From the NCBI GenBank assembly GCA_017500935.1, contig JAFVXW010000085.1, positions 1 through 64,000 of the forward strand: DNA of 64,000 nt, given 5' to 3'. Under the pieces are notes generated by a model. The model was not told the origin of the DNA, searched no databases, and saw only the letters and a program-made list of their open reading frames with translations. Below are positions 42,433-51,742 of the stretch, piece by piece. The position numbers and the translations under genes were made by a program. Source of the stretch: Lachnospiraceae bacterium (GTDB taxonomy: Bacteria > Bacillota > Clostridia > Lachnospirales > Lachnospiraceae). The first letter of the stretch is position 1, and every line of letters begins with the position of its first letter.

Positions 42433-42461
42433 ACTATACTTGACATGCCTGAAAATGGCAA
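42433..42461 (-). promoter_or_regulatory. Promoter of the ZTP riboswitch-purO-purH operon
   Basis: On the minus strand TTGCCA (42461-42456), 17 bases, TATAGT (42438-42433), a few bases before the aptamer. Confidence 0.75.
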
Positions 42462-42488
42462 GTCCTTTTTTTAATACACGATATCTGA

Positions 42489-42983
42489 TCAATCTGTAAA
42501 TACTTTTCTGGGATATACGTTTCTTATCGCCTGTACAAATTCATCGTTAGGCTCAAAAATCACTTTTCTGTTGCCTCTGTAAAGCATCACATAGCGCTTG
42601 TCAGGCTGACTTTCGATACCGCTGGAATAATCTGTTACCTTAAACTCACGGTTCTTATAAGAATCCAGATGCCAGGACTTGATGGGAGCAAAAATTTCCA
42701 TCTCGTTTAAGTCAAAGGTATCAACCTTTTTGCGCTTGGACTGATTCATGATTCTGTCAATGGTGATCTCTCTGTCCACATAGAGATATTCAAATTCCTG
42801 TTTTGCATAATGTCCTGCAAAATAAAAGCCAACACAGCCAAGCAGCGCCAAAAGCAGACAGATCCAGATCATGGAGCTTAATAAAAAGCAGATCACAACA
42901 AAGCCTGCCATAACTCCCTTCAAGATAACAAGTACCGTGGATGGTTTACGGGATACCAGGCATTCCACATATGTTTCGTTCAT
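42489..42983 (-). CDS. DUF6106 family membrane protein
   Basis: The 164-residue protein has a short N-terminal segment (MNETYVECLVSRKPS), two close membrane helices (about 17-60) and a soluble C-terminal part with a PH-like beta pattern (YLYVDREITIDRIMNQSKRK, KVIFEPNDEF). It matches the DUF6106 family as I remember it; no function is known. The ATG at 42983 is chosen for GGTGGAA nearby and because it fits the conserved N-terminus. Divergent from the membrane-anchored protein gene at 43190, with about 200 bases between. Confidence 0.6.
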   Translation of the reverse strand: MNETYVECLVSRKPSTVLVILKGVMAGFVVICFLLSSMIWICLLLALLGCVGFYFAGHYAKQEFEYLYVDREITIDRIMNQSKRKKVDTFDLNEMEIFAPIKSWHLDSYKNREFKVTDYSSGIESQPDKRYVMLYRGNRKVIFEPNDEFVQAIRNVYPRKVFTD

Positions 42984-43189
42984 AGCAAATTCCACCTTTT
43001 CCTGCCGTTTTGCAAACGGCATAATATCACTTTTCTTATCATAGTACATCTACTTGTATTTTTCAAGGTACAGGGGGATGAAGTTTAGAAATTTTTCACT
43101 TTTGTTCTGTTTCCTTTCGTTGACTCCTTCCGCCGAAAAGCTTATTATGGTGTATATGAAAAAAAAGATTTTGCCAAGGAGGAACTGTT

Positions 43190-43867
43190 ATGGCAGCCGG
43201 AAATTCAGTCTTTGATGAGATCATGGAACAGCACAAACTCATGAAAGGCAGACCCTTAAAAGAACAGATTGAATATTATGTGGGATATTATTGGAAAATG
43301 GCACTGGTGACAGCAGCTGCGCTGGGTATTCTGATCAGCTTTATTTATTCTGCAGTCACTGCAAAAGAAGAGGCACTGTGTATTTTATTTGTCAACACCT
43401 TTATCAAAGACGATGTGGACATGCAGGCATACGGCGCTGAACTGACAGAACTTCTTGCACTGGATCCCGATGATTATTCCATTAATATCCAGAAAGATCT
43501 GTGGATCGACTATGAGAACATGGACGAGATTTCCTCAGCCAACATTCAGAAGCTTCTGGTACTGCACGCAGCAGCTGCCATTGACGGCATGATCGTCAAT
43601 GACACCTATCTGGATGCCAATGCCGACAGCGGTATTTTAGGAGACCTTTCAGAGGTTCTTCCGCCCGAACTGATGGAAAAGTATAAAGACCGCATCATTT
43701 ATGTTGATTCCTCCATCGATGAAAAGGGTGAATATCCCGCACTGCTTGATGTCAGTGACGCTTCCATCATGGAATCCCCCACTCTTCCGGCATACTTCTG
43801 CCTGTCCCAGGTAACACCGCATCCGGAAAACACGATTGCTTTCCTGGAATATCTGCTTGGAGAATAA
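43190..43867 (+). CDS. Membrane-anchored protein of unknown function
   Basis: The 225-residue protein has a cytoplasmic N-terminus (about 1-35, including EQIEYYVGYYWK), one membrane helix (about 36-57, MALVTAAALGILISFIYSAV) and an extracytoplasmic domain rich in Asp and Glu. I see no catalytic motif. The YYVGYYWK-TM arrangement recurs in small Lachnospiraceae proteins of unknown role. AGGAGG is 7 bases before the ATG. A terminator follows; convergent with dapF. Confidence 0.75.
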   Translation: MAAGNSVFDEIMEQHKLMKGRPLKEQIEYYVGYYWKMALVTAAALGILISFIYSAVTAKEEALCILFVNTFIKDDVDMQAYGAELTELLALDPDDYSINIQKDLWIDYENMDEISSANIQKLLVLHAAAAIDGMIVNDTYLDANADSGILGDLSEVLPPELMEKYKDRIIYVDSSIDEKGEYPALLDVSDASIMESPTLPAYFCLSQVTPHPENTIAFLEYLLGE

Positions 43868-43882
43868 ATATTTCACAACGTC

Positions 43883-43934
43883 AAAAGGTGCAGCATCCGT
43901 GGTATATAACCACACCACAGAGACTGCACCTTTT
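43883..43934. terminator. Bidirectional terminator before dapF
   Basis: AAAAGGTGCAG / CTGCACCTTTT perfect arms around a long loop containing a smaller GTGGT/ACCAC hairpin. Lies between two convergent genes. Confidence 0.75.
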
Positions 43935-43941
43935 ATCATTC

Positions 43942-44787
43942 TTAATATTCTATCTCACCATCAAACACAAACTCTGCAGGGCCGGTCATAAATACATGAC
44001 CGGTCTTTTCATCCCAGTCAATGATCACTTCACCGCCCAGCACACGGACTGTCACATGACGGTCTGTGCGGCCGTTCAATACACAGGCAACCGCAGTTGC
44101 GCAGCATCCGGTACCGCAGGCAAGGGTTTCTCCGGTTCCTCTCTCCCAGACACGCATACTGACATGCGCCCTGTCTGTCACTTCCACAAATTCTGTATTG
44201 GTTCTTCTGGGAAAACGCTCATGGTTTTCAAAATAAGGGCCAATGGCTTCAATATCCATATTTTTTACATCATCCCAAAATACAACCGCATGGGGATTTC
44301 CCATGGATACGCAGGTCATATGATAGGTCTGGTCCAGTACCTGAATTTCTTCGTCCACCACCTGCTCATTTGTGCTTTTTACCGGAACCAGATCCGCCTG
44401 CAGGATGGGCTCTCCCATATCCACTTTTACCAGTGTGGTGACACCGTTTTCCACAGTCAGATCCATATATTTGATCTTTCCGCCGCTGATAATGGAAAAC
44501 CGGGTCTGATCTGTCAGCCCCTTGTCATGCACATATTTGGCAACGCAGCGGATGCCGTTTCCGCACATTTCAGATCTGCTTCCGTCCGCATTAAACATCT
44601 CCATTTCAAAATCCGCTTCCTTAGACGGATTGATAAAGATCACGCCGTCGCTGCCGATCCCGAAATGTCTGTCACTGACAAAACGGACAAAATCCGCCTT
44701 TTTTTCCTGTGGGATCAGCTGCGTAAAACCATTGATATACACATAATCATTGCCGCAGCCATGCATTTTTGTAAACTGAATTTTCAT
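43942..44787 (-). CDS. dapF: Diaminopimelate epimerase
   Basis: The 281-residue enzyme converts LL- to meso-diaminopimelate for lysine and peptidoglycan synthesis. It has both catalytic cysteines in their motifs, MCGNGIRC and ACGTGCCATAVA, the start KMHGCGNDYVY, and GNPHAVVFWDD. Length is normal. The ATG at 44787 is preferred to a GTG four codons upstream, which overlaps the AGGAG site. Divergent from the gene at 44870 and not in a larger lysine operon here. Confidence 0.97.
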   Translation of the reverse strand: MKIQFTKMHGCGNDYVYINGFTQLIPQEKKADFVRFVSDRHFGIGSDGVIFINPSKEADFEMEMFNADGSRSEMCGNGIRCVAKYVHDKGLTDQTRFSIISGGKIKYMDLTVENGVTTLVKVDMGEPILQADLVPVKSTNEQVVDEEIQVLDQTYHMTCVSMGNPHAVVFWDDVKNMDIEAIGPYFENHERFPRRTNTEFVEVTDRAHVSMRVWERGTGETLACGTGCCATAVACVLNGRTDRHVTVRVLGGEVIIDWDEKTGHVFMTGPAEFVFDGEIEY

Positions 44788-44869
44788 AATATTCTTCACT
44801 CCTGTTATGGTCTATTCACGGTATCCTCTGCGTAAACTGGAATAATCAATCAAATGGAAGGATACCTCC

Positions 44870-45322
44870 ATGAATTCAAAAACCAAGATCATCGTGCTGC
44901 ATTTAAAAGAACTGGTATACACAGGTATCTTTATCCTGCTGGGCATATTTCTGACCGTTCTTGTACTTGTCATGTTCTGGCCGCAAAAAACAGGCGCAAA
45001 GCCCTCCACCGGCGTCGAAACACCCCGGTATCAGCCCGGCAAATATACGACCACCCTTCAGATCGGTGATTCCTGTCTGGATGTGGAGGTGGTTGTGGAT
45101 GCCTCCTGTATCACCTCCGTGCGTCTGGAAAATCTGACGGAGGTGGTTTCCACCATGTATCCTTTGATGGAACCCTGTATGGAAACGCTGGCCCGGCAGA
45201 TTTTAAACACCCAGTCTCTTGAGGACCTTACGTATCCCGAAGAAAACCAGTATACCTCCCAGCTTCTGACAAAAGCAATCTCTGCAGCACTCAAAAAAGC
45301 AAAACTGCCCGACACTCCGTAA
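44870..45322 (+). CDS. Small membrane-anchored protein, FMN-binding-like domain
   Basis: The 150-residue protein has an N-terminal membrane helix (about 16-40, VYTGIFILLGIFLTVLVLVM) and an outer domain with PGKYTTTLQIGDSCLDVEVVVD followed by SCITSVRLEN, a pattern like the FMN-binding (RnfG/NosR-type) fold, but without the threonine flavinylation motif. No function can be assigned. GGAAGG lies about 8 bases before the ATG. Its stop lies within the terminator of the convergent nadE operon. Confidence 0.7.
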   Translation: MNSKTKIIVLHLKELVYTGIFILLGIFLTVLVLVMFWPQKTGAKPSTGVETPRYQPGKYTTTLQIGDSCLDVEVVVDASCITSVRLENLTEVVSTMYPLMEPCMETLARQILNTQSLEDLTYPEENQYTSQLLTKAISAALKKAKLPDTP

Positions 45323-45333
45323 AGTACGGGCAG
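45298..45333 (-). terminator. Terminator of the nadE operon
   Basis: On the minus strand CTGCCCG (45333-45327) pairs with CGGGCAG (45311-45305), followed by TTTTGC. It overlaps the last codons of the convergent gene at 44870-45322. Confidence 0.65.
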
Positions 45334-45351
45334 TCAAAACGCTGTATACTT

Positions 45352-47262
45352 TTAAATAGTTTCCAGCTCTTTCTGCCATGCCGCCATGCTGGCATCGGAA
45401 GGCATCCTTAAGTCGCCTCTGGGGGATACGCCCACAGTACCGACCTTAGGGCCGTCCGGCAGACAGGAACGCTTAAACTGCTGTGTAAAGAAACGTCTGC
45501 AGAAGGTCTTTAACCATTTTCTGATCACTTCTTCCTCATAAATACCTGCAAAGGTATAAAGAGCCATTCTGAAAATCTTCTTCGGGCCGAAACCAAAACG
45601 CAGCATATAGTACAGGAAGAAATCATGCAGTTCGTAAGGACCTACCAGATCCTCTGTCTTCTGGCTGATGCTGCCGTCCACAGGCGGAAGCAGTTCGGGG
45701 CTTACGGGAGTGTCGAGTACATCCAGTAAAACCGCTGCCAGTTCTTTGCTTTCACAGGTATCTGCATAATGCTGTACCAGATGACGCACCAGTGTCTTGG
45801 GAATACTGCCGTTGACACCGTACATGGACATATGATCGCCGTTGTAGGTAGCCCAGCCAAGCGCCAGTTCTGACATATCACCCGTACCGATCACCATACC
45901 GCCGATCTGGTTTGCCAGATCCATCAGTACCTGCGTGCGTTCTCTGGCCTGACTGTTTTCAAAGGTCACATCATGCTTGTCAGGGTCCTGTCCGATATCA
46001 CGGAAATGGGTGTTGACGGCATCCTTGATATTCACTTCTCTTAAAACAGCGCCCAGTGTGGTTGCCATCTTGCAGGCATTTTCATAGGTTCTGTTGGTGG
46101 TTCCAAAACAGGGCATTGTCACTGCCAGAATACTGGAACGTTCAATTCCCAGCAGATCACATGCTTTTGCAGTCACCAAAAGAGCCAGGGTAGAATCAAG
46201 ACCGCCTGAAACACCTACCACTGCTGATTTGCAGAAGGTGTGTTCCATGCGCTTTTTCAGACCGTAAGCCTGAATTGTCAGGATTTCTTCACAGCGTTTT
46301 GCACGCTCTGCAGGATCCTGCGGGATAAAAGGCATCTGCGCAAATTTACGGGTAAGAGCAGTCTCTTCCACAGTAAATGCCACAGAGATCACTTCATATT
46401 CATCGTTATTAGCTGCCGCAAAAGAAGAATTTCTTCTTCTGTCAAAACGCAGCTTCTGGATATCGAGTTCGGTACATAAAACACCGGTTTCAAAGGGTTT
46501 GGACTGTGCGATCACTCTGCCGTTTTCTGCGATCATATTCTGTCCGCCAAACACAAGATCCTGTGTGGATTCCCCTTCTCCTGCCGCTGCGCAGATATAG
46601 CCCAGATGCAGTCTTGCGCTGGTCACTTCCAGAAGCTTCTGACGGTAAGCGTCTCTTCCTACCACGGCATCCACTGCAGACAGATTCACGATCACATTGG
46701 CACCGGCAAGTGCATGTGCAGATGTTGTCTGTTCTGCTGCCCAGAGATCCTCACAGATTTCACAGGCAACGGTAAGTCCGTTTACACCGCTTATGGAAAA
46801 CAAAATATTTCTGCCAAAGGAAACCTGTGTGCCTTCAAACCAGAAATCCTCTGCCCAGCCCTCTCCGGGGGTAAAATAACGTGCTTCGCCAAATTCCGCA
46901 TAATCGGGAAGCTGCTTTTTGGGAATGAATGCAAGCACTTTTCCGTTCTGTACAACAGCTGCCACATTATAGAGCTTACTGTCTTTTTCCAGAGGAAGAC
47001 CCACAAACACAAGCGCATCATGACCTGCTGTCGCTGCCATAACAGATACAAGTGCTTCTTTTGCTTCTTCCAGAAGGGTATCCTGCCAGAACAGATCACC
47101 GCAGGTATAGCCTGTCAGACAAAGTTCAGGAAACACAATGATTTTTGCACCCGCTGCATACGCTTCTTTTAACTGCTCACAGACTGCCTGTGCATTGAAT
47201 GCAGGATCTGCAACCTTAATCTTTGGAGTTGCTGCTGCAGCCTTTACAAATCCCTGTCTCAT
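45352..47262 (-). CDS. nadE: Glutamine-dependent NAD+ synthetase
   Basis: The 636-residue enzyme amidates NaAD to NAD+ with ammonia from glutamine. Residues 1-270 are a nitrilase-type amidase (FPELCLTGYTCGD Glu, KKQLP Lys, and CEICEDLW Cys); residues 330-600 are the ATP-pyrophosphatase synthetase with SGGLDSTLAL and GTGDMSELALGW. Length matches the two-domain form. GAGG lies 5 bases before the ATG. It starts 2 bases after hslO and is the last gene of a four-gene minus-strand row. Confidence 0.96.
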   Translation of the reverse strand: MRQGFVKAAAATPKIKVADPAFNAQAVCEQLKEAYAAGAKIIVFPELCLTGYTCGDLFWQDTLLEEAKEALVSVMAATAGHDALVFVGLPLEKDSKLYNVAAVVQNGKVLAFIPKKQLPDYAEFGEARYFTPGEGWAEDFWFEGTQVSFGRNILFSISGVNGLTVACEICEDLWAAEQTTSAHALAGANVIVNLSAVDAVVGRDAYRQKLLEVTSARLHLGYICAAAGEGESTQDLVFGGQNMIAENGRVIAQSKPFETGVLCTELDIQKLRFDRRRNSSFAAANNDEYEVISVAFTVEETALTRKFAQMPFIPQDPAERAKRCEEILTIQAYGLKKRMEHTFCKSAVVGVSGGLDSTLALLVTAKACDLLGIERSSILAVTMPCFGTTNRTYENACKMATTLGAVLREVNIKDAVNTHFRDIGQDPDKHDVTFENSQARERTQVLMDLANQIGGMVIGTGDMSELALGWATYNGDHMSMYGVNGSIPKTLVRHLVQHYADTCESKELAAVLLDVLDTPVSPELLPPVDGSISQKTEDLVGPYELHDFFLYYMLRFGFGPKKIFRMALYTFAGIYEEEVIRKWLKTFCRRFFTQQFKRSCLPDGPKVGTVGVSPRGDLRMPSDASMAAWQKELETI

Positions 47263-47264
47263 AA

Positions 47265-48143
47265 TTACCTCGCTTTCTGATAGATCGCTTTTAAGTCTTC
47301 CACACTGAATACATAATTTTTGCCGCAGAAATGGCAGTTTACTTCGATATCTTTTCCATCTTCGATCATTTCGGTCAGATCTTTTCTGCCGACAGAGATC
47401 AGTGCCTTTTCCACTCTGTCCTTGCTGCAGTTACAGGTAAAGCTGCAGGGCTGTCTGTCATTGATCTCCACATCAAATCCGTCCAGTACACGCTCCAGCA
47501 TCTGCTCAGGTGTCATTCCCTGATCCAATAGTGCAGTTACGGAAGTAATGTTCATCAGATTATGCTCCAGTTTGGAGATCACTTCTTCCTCCGCAAAGGG
47601 CATCAGCTGAATGATAAAGCCTCCGGCACGCTTTACGGTATTATCTGTATTCATCAAAACACCAAGTCCCACACTGGAAGGGGTCTGTTCGGATGTTGCA
47701 AAATAATAGGTCAGGTCATCACCGATCTCGCCGGTCTGTAACACAGTCTGTCCAACATAAGGCTCTTTTAAGCCCATATCCTTGATAATACAAAGCATAC
47801 CGTTTCCGACGATACCGCCCACGTCCAGTTTGCCCTTTGCATTGGCGGGCAGGATTACCTGAGGTTCGATCGCATAGCCTTTAACATGACCTTCCATGTT
47901 GGCGGTAACAGTCATGCCCTTTACCGGGCCGGAGCCCTTGATCTGCAAAGTCAGAAGGTCTTTGGGAGATTTCAACATGGAACCCATCATCACACCGGCA
48001 GTCAGAAGTCTTCCCAGCGCCGCAGTCACCACGGGGCTGGTATTGTGCGCCTGTCTTGCCGTTTCCACTGTCTCCAAAGTTGTTGCCGCAAACGCACGGA
48101 TCTGCGCATTTGCCGCGGTTGCTCGTACCATATAGTCACTCAT
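47265..48143 (-). CDS. hslO: Hsp33 redox-regulated chaperone
   Basis: The 292-residue cytoplasmic chaperone is activated by oxidation, when its zinc-binding cysteines form disulfides. The four cysteines are in the expected C-terminal places: FTCNCSKDR and VNCHFCGKNY. The core domain motifs GRLLTAGVMMGSMLK and GGIVGNGMLCIIKDMG are clear. Full length. AAGGAG is about 9 bases before the ATG. It lies 18 bases after the methyltransferase gene and just before nadE. Confidence 0.97.
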   Translation of the reverse strand: MSDYMVRATAANAQIRAFAATTLETVETARQAHNTSPVVTAALGRLLTAGVMMGSMLKSPKDLLTLQIKGSGPVKGMTVTANMEGHVKGYAIEPQVILPANAKGKLDVGGIVGNGMLCIIKDMGLKEPYVGQTVLQTGEIGDDLTYYFATSEQTPSSVGLGVLMNTDNTVKRAGGFIIQLMPFAEEEVISKLEHNLMNITSVTALLDQGMTPEQMLERVLDGFDVEINDRQPCSFTCNCSKDRVEKALISVGRKDLTEMIEDGKDIEVNCHFCGKNYVFSVEDLKAIYQKAR

Positions 48144-48161
48144 TGTTTTTTGTCTCCTTTA

Positions 48162-48923
48162 TCAAATACAGGACTTGCCCTGTTCTCTTGCGATCACATA
48201 AATACGTTCGCTCTGTTCATGCACAGGCCCGTGGGTCTCTGCATCCATTGCATCCACAAAAATCATGCCCGCCTCTTCCACCAGAGCTCTCATGGTTTCC
48301 AGTGTGTAACCGCGCTGATAATGTGTTTCGGTAAATTTACGGTACCGGTCATCCTCTTCTTTTACAAAAATAGTCAGATCATATTCGTTGATCTGATCCT
48401 CCGGTTCATAAAAATTCTCCCAGATAAAGCTGCAGTCTTCGCGGTTTTCCGCAATGGTGGCATCACCGATCACTTCCGCGTATTTGTACACGGTATTAAA
48501 ATCAAAGATAAAAATACCGTCGGGGTCCAGATAATTGTTTACCAGCTCAAAGGTTTCCAGAATATCCTCTTCCTCCAGAAGATAATTGACGGAATCGCAG
48601 ACACAAACCACTGCCTTTACCGTACCGTAAAGCTCAAATTCGCGCATATCCTGCTGCAGATATAAAATCGGATAACCGGACTGCTCTCTTTTTTCCATGG
48701 CAACAGAAAGCATCTGATCAGACATGTCAATGCCGATCATATCATATCCTTTCTGCGCAAGCAGTTCAGTCATGGTCCCGGTACCGCATCCAAGATCCAG
48801 CAAAAGACCTTCTTTGATGCCGTTTTTCTGCAGTGTTTCTGTCAGGAACTCACACCATTCTTCATAAGGGGTTTCGTCCATAAAAGTATCATATACATAA
48901 GAAAAATCAGAATATGCGTCCAT
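48162..48923 (-). CDS. Class I SAM-dependent methyltransferase
   Basis: The 253-residue protein has a Rossmann-type methyltransferase core: motif I LLDLGCGTGTMTELLA, the acidic loop GIDMSDQMLSVA, and CDSVNYLL. It opens with YSDFSYVYDTFMDETPYEEW, typical of a broad Firmicutes subgroup of small-molecule methyltransferases. Substrate unknown. The ATG at 48923 is chosen because AGAGGAG is 6 bases upstream. It is between an acyltransferase gene (33 bases) and hslO, likely in one operon. Confidence 0.85.
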   Translation of the reverse strand: MDAYSDFSYVYDTFMDETPYEEWCEFLTETLQKNGIKEGLLLDLGCGTGTMTELLAQKGYDMIGIDMSDQMLSVAMEKREQSGYPILYLQQDMREFELYGTVKAVVCVCDSVNYLLEEEDILETFELVNNYLDPDGIFIFDFNTVYKYAEVIGDATIAENREDCSFIWENFYEPEDQINEYDLTIFVKEEDDRYRKFTETHYQRGYTLETMRALVEEAGMIFVDAMDAETHGPVHEQSERIYVIAREQGKSCI

Positions 48924-48956
48924 TATTTTCTCCTCTTTTAAAAACACAGCTTCACC

Positions 48957-49811
48957 TTATCCAGCCCTTTTTGCAAAATACATCCAGAATCTGCTGTTTT
49001 CAAAGGCAGACAGCAGTATTTTTGATACACGCAGCCAGAATGCGATTCCGGTCACTGCTGTCAGATAAGGAATCACAGGGCCGTTTGCAAAGCCGTTGCA
49101 CCAGGCAACGCTCACAGCCACCCCTGCACAAAACGCATTCAAAAGAAGCTGGATCACCAGAATAATACCAAAATACCAGCCATTTGACAATGTATCCTTC
49201 TGCTCCAGCTTCTCTTTGTAGAGCTTACCCATCTCAAAGCAGGGCAGCATATACATCAGTCTTCCCGGAATCCGGTACCAGTCATACACATAACCATTGG
49301 CTGAAAGCCATACCACCAAAAATCCCAGACACAGATATAATCCCTGAATCACCCATTCATTCCGGATCTTCAAATATTCCAGACATTTACGGATCACCAC
49401 ATTGGCAGCCTGCACCAAAAACAGCGCCGGAACAAACCATGCCGGTGCATTATAGGAAAACTGATGTCCCGATAAAAACGGCTCCACAAGCAGTGTCCAC
49501 ACAGACGGTTCATTTCCGATGAAAAATCCACACTGCCGCAGCAAAACCACCGCAATACCATAGAACAGATTCCATAAAAAATACGGAAGCAGCAGATGCT
49601 TTGCTTTTTTCAGAATATATTTTCCCGGCTTTTCCTGCGCTTCCTCTTTATAAAAATAGCCGGAAACAAACAGAAAAAGGGCGATATGAAAGGAATAATA
49701 AGGAAGCAGTCCGCCAAATGTCAAAAGCGGCTCATTCACATGTCCCATGACCACAAGAAGCATTGCGATCGCAGAAAGCAGGACAAACTGTTTGTTGCTG
49801 CGCGTATGCAT
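48957..49811 (-). CDS. Acyltransferase-3 family membrane protein
   Basis: The 284-residue protein has about eight to ten membrane helices of the acyltransferase-3 type (OatA, NodX relatives): LLVVMGHVNEPLL, the FHIALFLFVSGYFYKEE segment, and a KHLLLPYFLWNLFY helix. The catalytic-type His in MGH is present. The family transfers acetyl or succinyl groups to sugars at the membrane. Slightly shorter than the usual 330-plus residues, with the last helices missing. AGGAG is 6 bases before the ATG. First gene of the row toward nadE. Confidence 0.85.
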   Translation of the reverse strand: MHTRSNKQFVLLSAIAMLLVVMGHVNEPLLTFGGLLPYYSFHIALFLFVSGYFYKEEAQEKPGKYILKKAKHLLLPYFLWNLFYGIAVVLLRQCGFFIGNEPSVWTLLVEPFLSGHQFSYNAPAWFVPALFLVQAANVVIRKCLEYLKIRNEWVIQGLYLCLGFLVVWLSANGYVYDWYRIPGRLMYMLPCFEMGKLYKEKLEQKDTLSNGWYFGIILVIQLLLNAFCAGVAVSVAWCNGFANGPVIPYLTAVTGIAFWLRVSKILLSAFENSRFWMYFAKRAG

Positions 49812-49828
49812 GGTCGTCTCCTATCACA

Positions 49829-49858
49829 AGAAAGAACGGCGGATTGCCGTTCTTTCCT
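49829..49858. terminator. Terminator of the kdu-GH105 operon
   Basis: AAAGAACGGC / GCCGTTCTTT stem with a five-base loop after the GH105 stop codon; the minus-strand tail is TCTTGTG, a weak U-run. It lies between GH105 and the acyltransferase start. Confidence 0.6.
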
Positions 49859-49878
49859 TATTGTTATGCTGTAAATGA

Positions 49879-50901
49879 TCAGCAGTTTTCTGCTTCCAGT
49901 AAAAACAGAAGTGCCAAAGACTGGCCGTAAGGCTGTCTGTTGATCTTGATGCTGCGGTAGTAGTCCAGCGTATTTTCCAGACAGGTTCCTGCAGATACCT
50001 GTCCGCAGAAGCCTTCCTCGTCGATCAGACCGTTGATGGCGGGCAGTGCACGCAGTGCGCATGCTTTATAGCTTTCAGGCAGAAGTCCAAGGCGAACTGC
50101 TTTTAACATCGCATAAGCGATGCCGGAGGTTGCGGATGCTTCCTGATAAGAGCCTTCCATATCATCCACAAGGGTATGCCACATGCCGTCTGCATCCTGA
50201 TACTGTGCCAGGGTATCTGCCAGACTTTCCAGTGTGCCGTGCAGATACATGCGGATGGAACCGGGAAGATAGCCGTCTGCAAAATTCAGGATTTCCACAA
50301 GGCTTGCAATGATCCATGCATTGCATCTGCCCCAGTGTGCGCCTGCATAATGGTGCTTGCCGATGAAATTGTAACCATGGAAGTACAGACCGGTTTCTGT
50401 ATCTGCCAGATATTTGATATGTAATAAAAACTGTCTGATGCTCTCCTGCATGTAATCGTCGTTTTCAACCAGAATACCCATTCTTGCCATGAACAGTGCG
50501 CCCATGTAGAGAGTATCGCCCCAGAGCTGTCTGTCATTGTTGCTGTCTAAGGTCACATGCTGGAAACCGCCCTCTTCTGTGCGGAGCAGCTCTTCCATCG
50601 CATATTTTACGCCGCGCTCACAGCGTGCCAGATAGCTTTCCTTTTTGGTCTTTTCATACAGGAATGTCAGTGTTAAAAGGGGAGAAAGGCTGTTTACGTT
50701 CCAGATAGGCTCGCCTTTTTCAATCTGGGCATCAAACCAGCCGGTCAGATACTCAAAAACTTCCTGATCCTGGGTCTTTTCATAGTACAGATACAGACCG
50801 TAAAGTGCTACACCCTGAAACCAGTCCCAGATCTCCATCTGTTTTTTGCCGCTTTCGGATTCAGTCAGCGCAGAAATGATTTTCTTGATATTTGCGTTCA
50901 T
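49879..50901 (-). CDS. GH105/GH88-type unsaturated glycuronyl hydrolase
   Basis: The 340-residue protein is an (alpha/alpha)6 barrel of the YesR/YteR family, which removes unsaturated galacturonic or glucuronic acid from lyase products by hydrating the double bond. It carries QLWGDTLYMGALF with the catalytic-type Asp, the HYAGAHWGRCNAW motif and GSYQEASATSGIAYAML. No signal peptide, so it works in the cytoplasm. It starts 10 bases after kduD, with AAGGAG upstream, so the kduI-kduD-GH105 set makes a complete path from unsaturated oligouronide to KDG. Confidence 0.85.
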   Translation of the reverse strand: MNANIKKIISALTESESGKKQMEIWDWFQGVALYGLYLYYEKTQDQEVFEYLTGWFDAQIEKGEPIWNVNSLSPLLTLTFLYEKTKKESYLARCERGVKYAMEELLRTEEGGFQHVTLDSNNDRQLWGDTLYMGALFMARMGILVENDDYMQESIRQFLLHIKYLADTETGLYFHGYNFIGKHHYAGAHWGRCNAWIIASLVEILNFADGYLPGSIRMYLHGTLESLADTLAQYQDADGMWHTLVDDMEGSYQEASATSGIAYAMLKAVRLGLLPESYKACALRALPAINGLIDEEGFCGQVSAGTCLENTLDYYRSIKINRQPYGQSLALLFLLEAENC

Positions 50902-50911
50902 GCTCTTCTCC

Positions 50912-51718
50912 TTATTTGGGCTGCTTGCCGATGTATGCCAAAATACCGCCGTCTACATACAGTACATGACCGTTTACGAAGTTGGATGCGTCGGATGCCA
51001 AAAATACTGCAGGTCCCTGCAGATCATCGGTTTCACCCCATCTTGCAGCGGGAGTCTTGGAAATGATGAACTGGTCAAAAGGATGTCTGGAACCGTCTTC
51101 CTGCAGTTCACGTAAAGGTGCAGTCTGGGGAGTTGCGATATAACCGGGGCCGATACCGTTGCACTGGATGTTGTATTCGCCGTATTCGGAAGCGATGTTT
51201 CTGGTCAGCATCTTTAAACCGCCCTTTGCTGCCGCATAAGCAGATACAGTTTCACGTCCAAGCTCACTCATCATGGAGCAGATGTTGATGATCTTGCCAT
51301 GTCCTTTTTTGAGCATGGAAGGAATAACTGCCTTTGCCATGATAAAAGGAGCATTTAAGTCCACATCAATAACCTGACGAAACTGTTCTGCGGTCATCTC
51401 ATGCATGGGGATTCTCTTGATGATACCGGCATTGTTTACCAGAATATCGATCACACCGATCTCTTTTTCGATGGTTGCTACCATTTCATTGACAGCAGCT
51501 TCATCGGTAACGTCACACACAAAGCCGTGAGCCTCAATGCCGTCTTCTTTGTAAGAAGCAAGACCCTTGTCCACCAGCTCCTGATTGATATCGTTAAAAC
51601 AGATGGTTGCACCGGCTGCCGCATACGCTTTTGCGATCGCCATACCGATACCGTAAGAAGCGCCTGTTACCAGTGCGATCTTGCCTTCCAGGGAAAAGCT
51701 GTTCATATCAAATGCCAT
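50912..51718 (-). CDS. kduD: 2-deoxy-D-gluconate 3-dehydrogenase / gluconate 5-dehydrogenase type SDR
   Basis: The 268-residue NAD(P)-dependent SDR has the dinucleotide motif TGASYGIGMAIA, NNAGI, the catalytic Ser/Tyr/Lys set (CSMMSEL, YAAAKGG) and PGYIATP. It is the KduD/IdnO branch, which reduces 2,5-diketo-3-deoxygluconate to KDG. The ATG at 51718 is preferred because AAGGAG is 9 bases upstream. It lies between kduI (24 bases) and GH105, which supports KduD over gluconate 5-dehydrogenase. Confidence 0.88.
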   Translation of the reverse strand: MAFDMNSFSLEGKIALVTGASYGIGMAIAKAYAAAGATICFNDINQELVDKGLASYKEDGIEAHGFVCDVTDEAAVNEMVATIEKEIGVIDILVNNAGIIKRIPMHEMTAEQFRQVIDVDLNAPFIMAKAVIPSMLKKGHGKIINICSMMSELGRETVSAYAAAKGGLKMLTRNIASEYGEYNIQCNGIGPGYIATPQTAPLRELQEDGSRHPFDQFIISKTPAARWGETDDLQGPAVFLASDASNFVNGHVLYVDGGILAYIGKQPK

Positions 51719-51742
51719 GATGTCATTCTCCTTTTTCAAAAA

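Noticed and set aside
42180-42461. 93-residue minus-strand frame in the purO leader
   Set aside because: It covers the ZTP riboswitch; the conservation there is that of the RNA structure, not of a peptide.
43888-44835. 315-residue plus-strand frame opposite dapF
   Set aside because: It is antisense to dapF, which has both catalytic cysteines; the frame is His/Cys-rich as expected from reverse reading.
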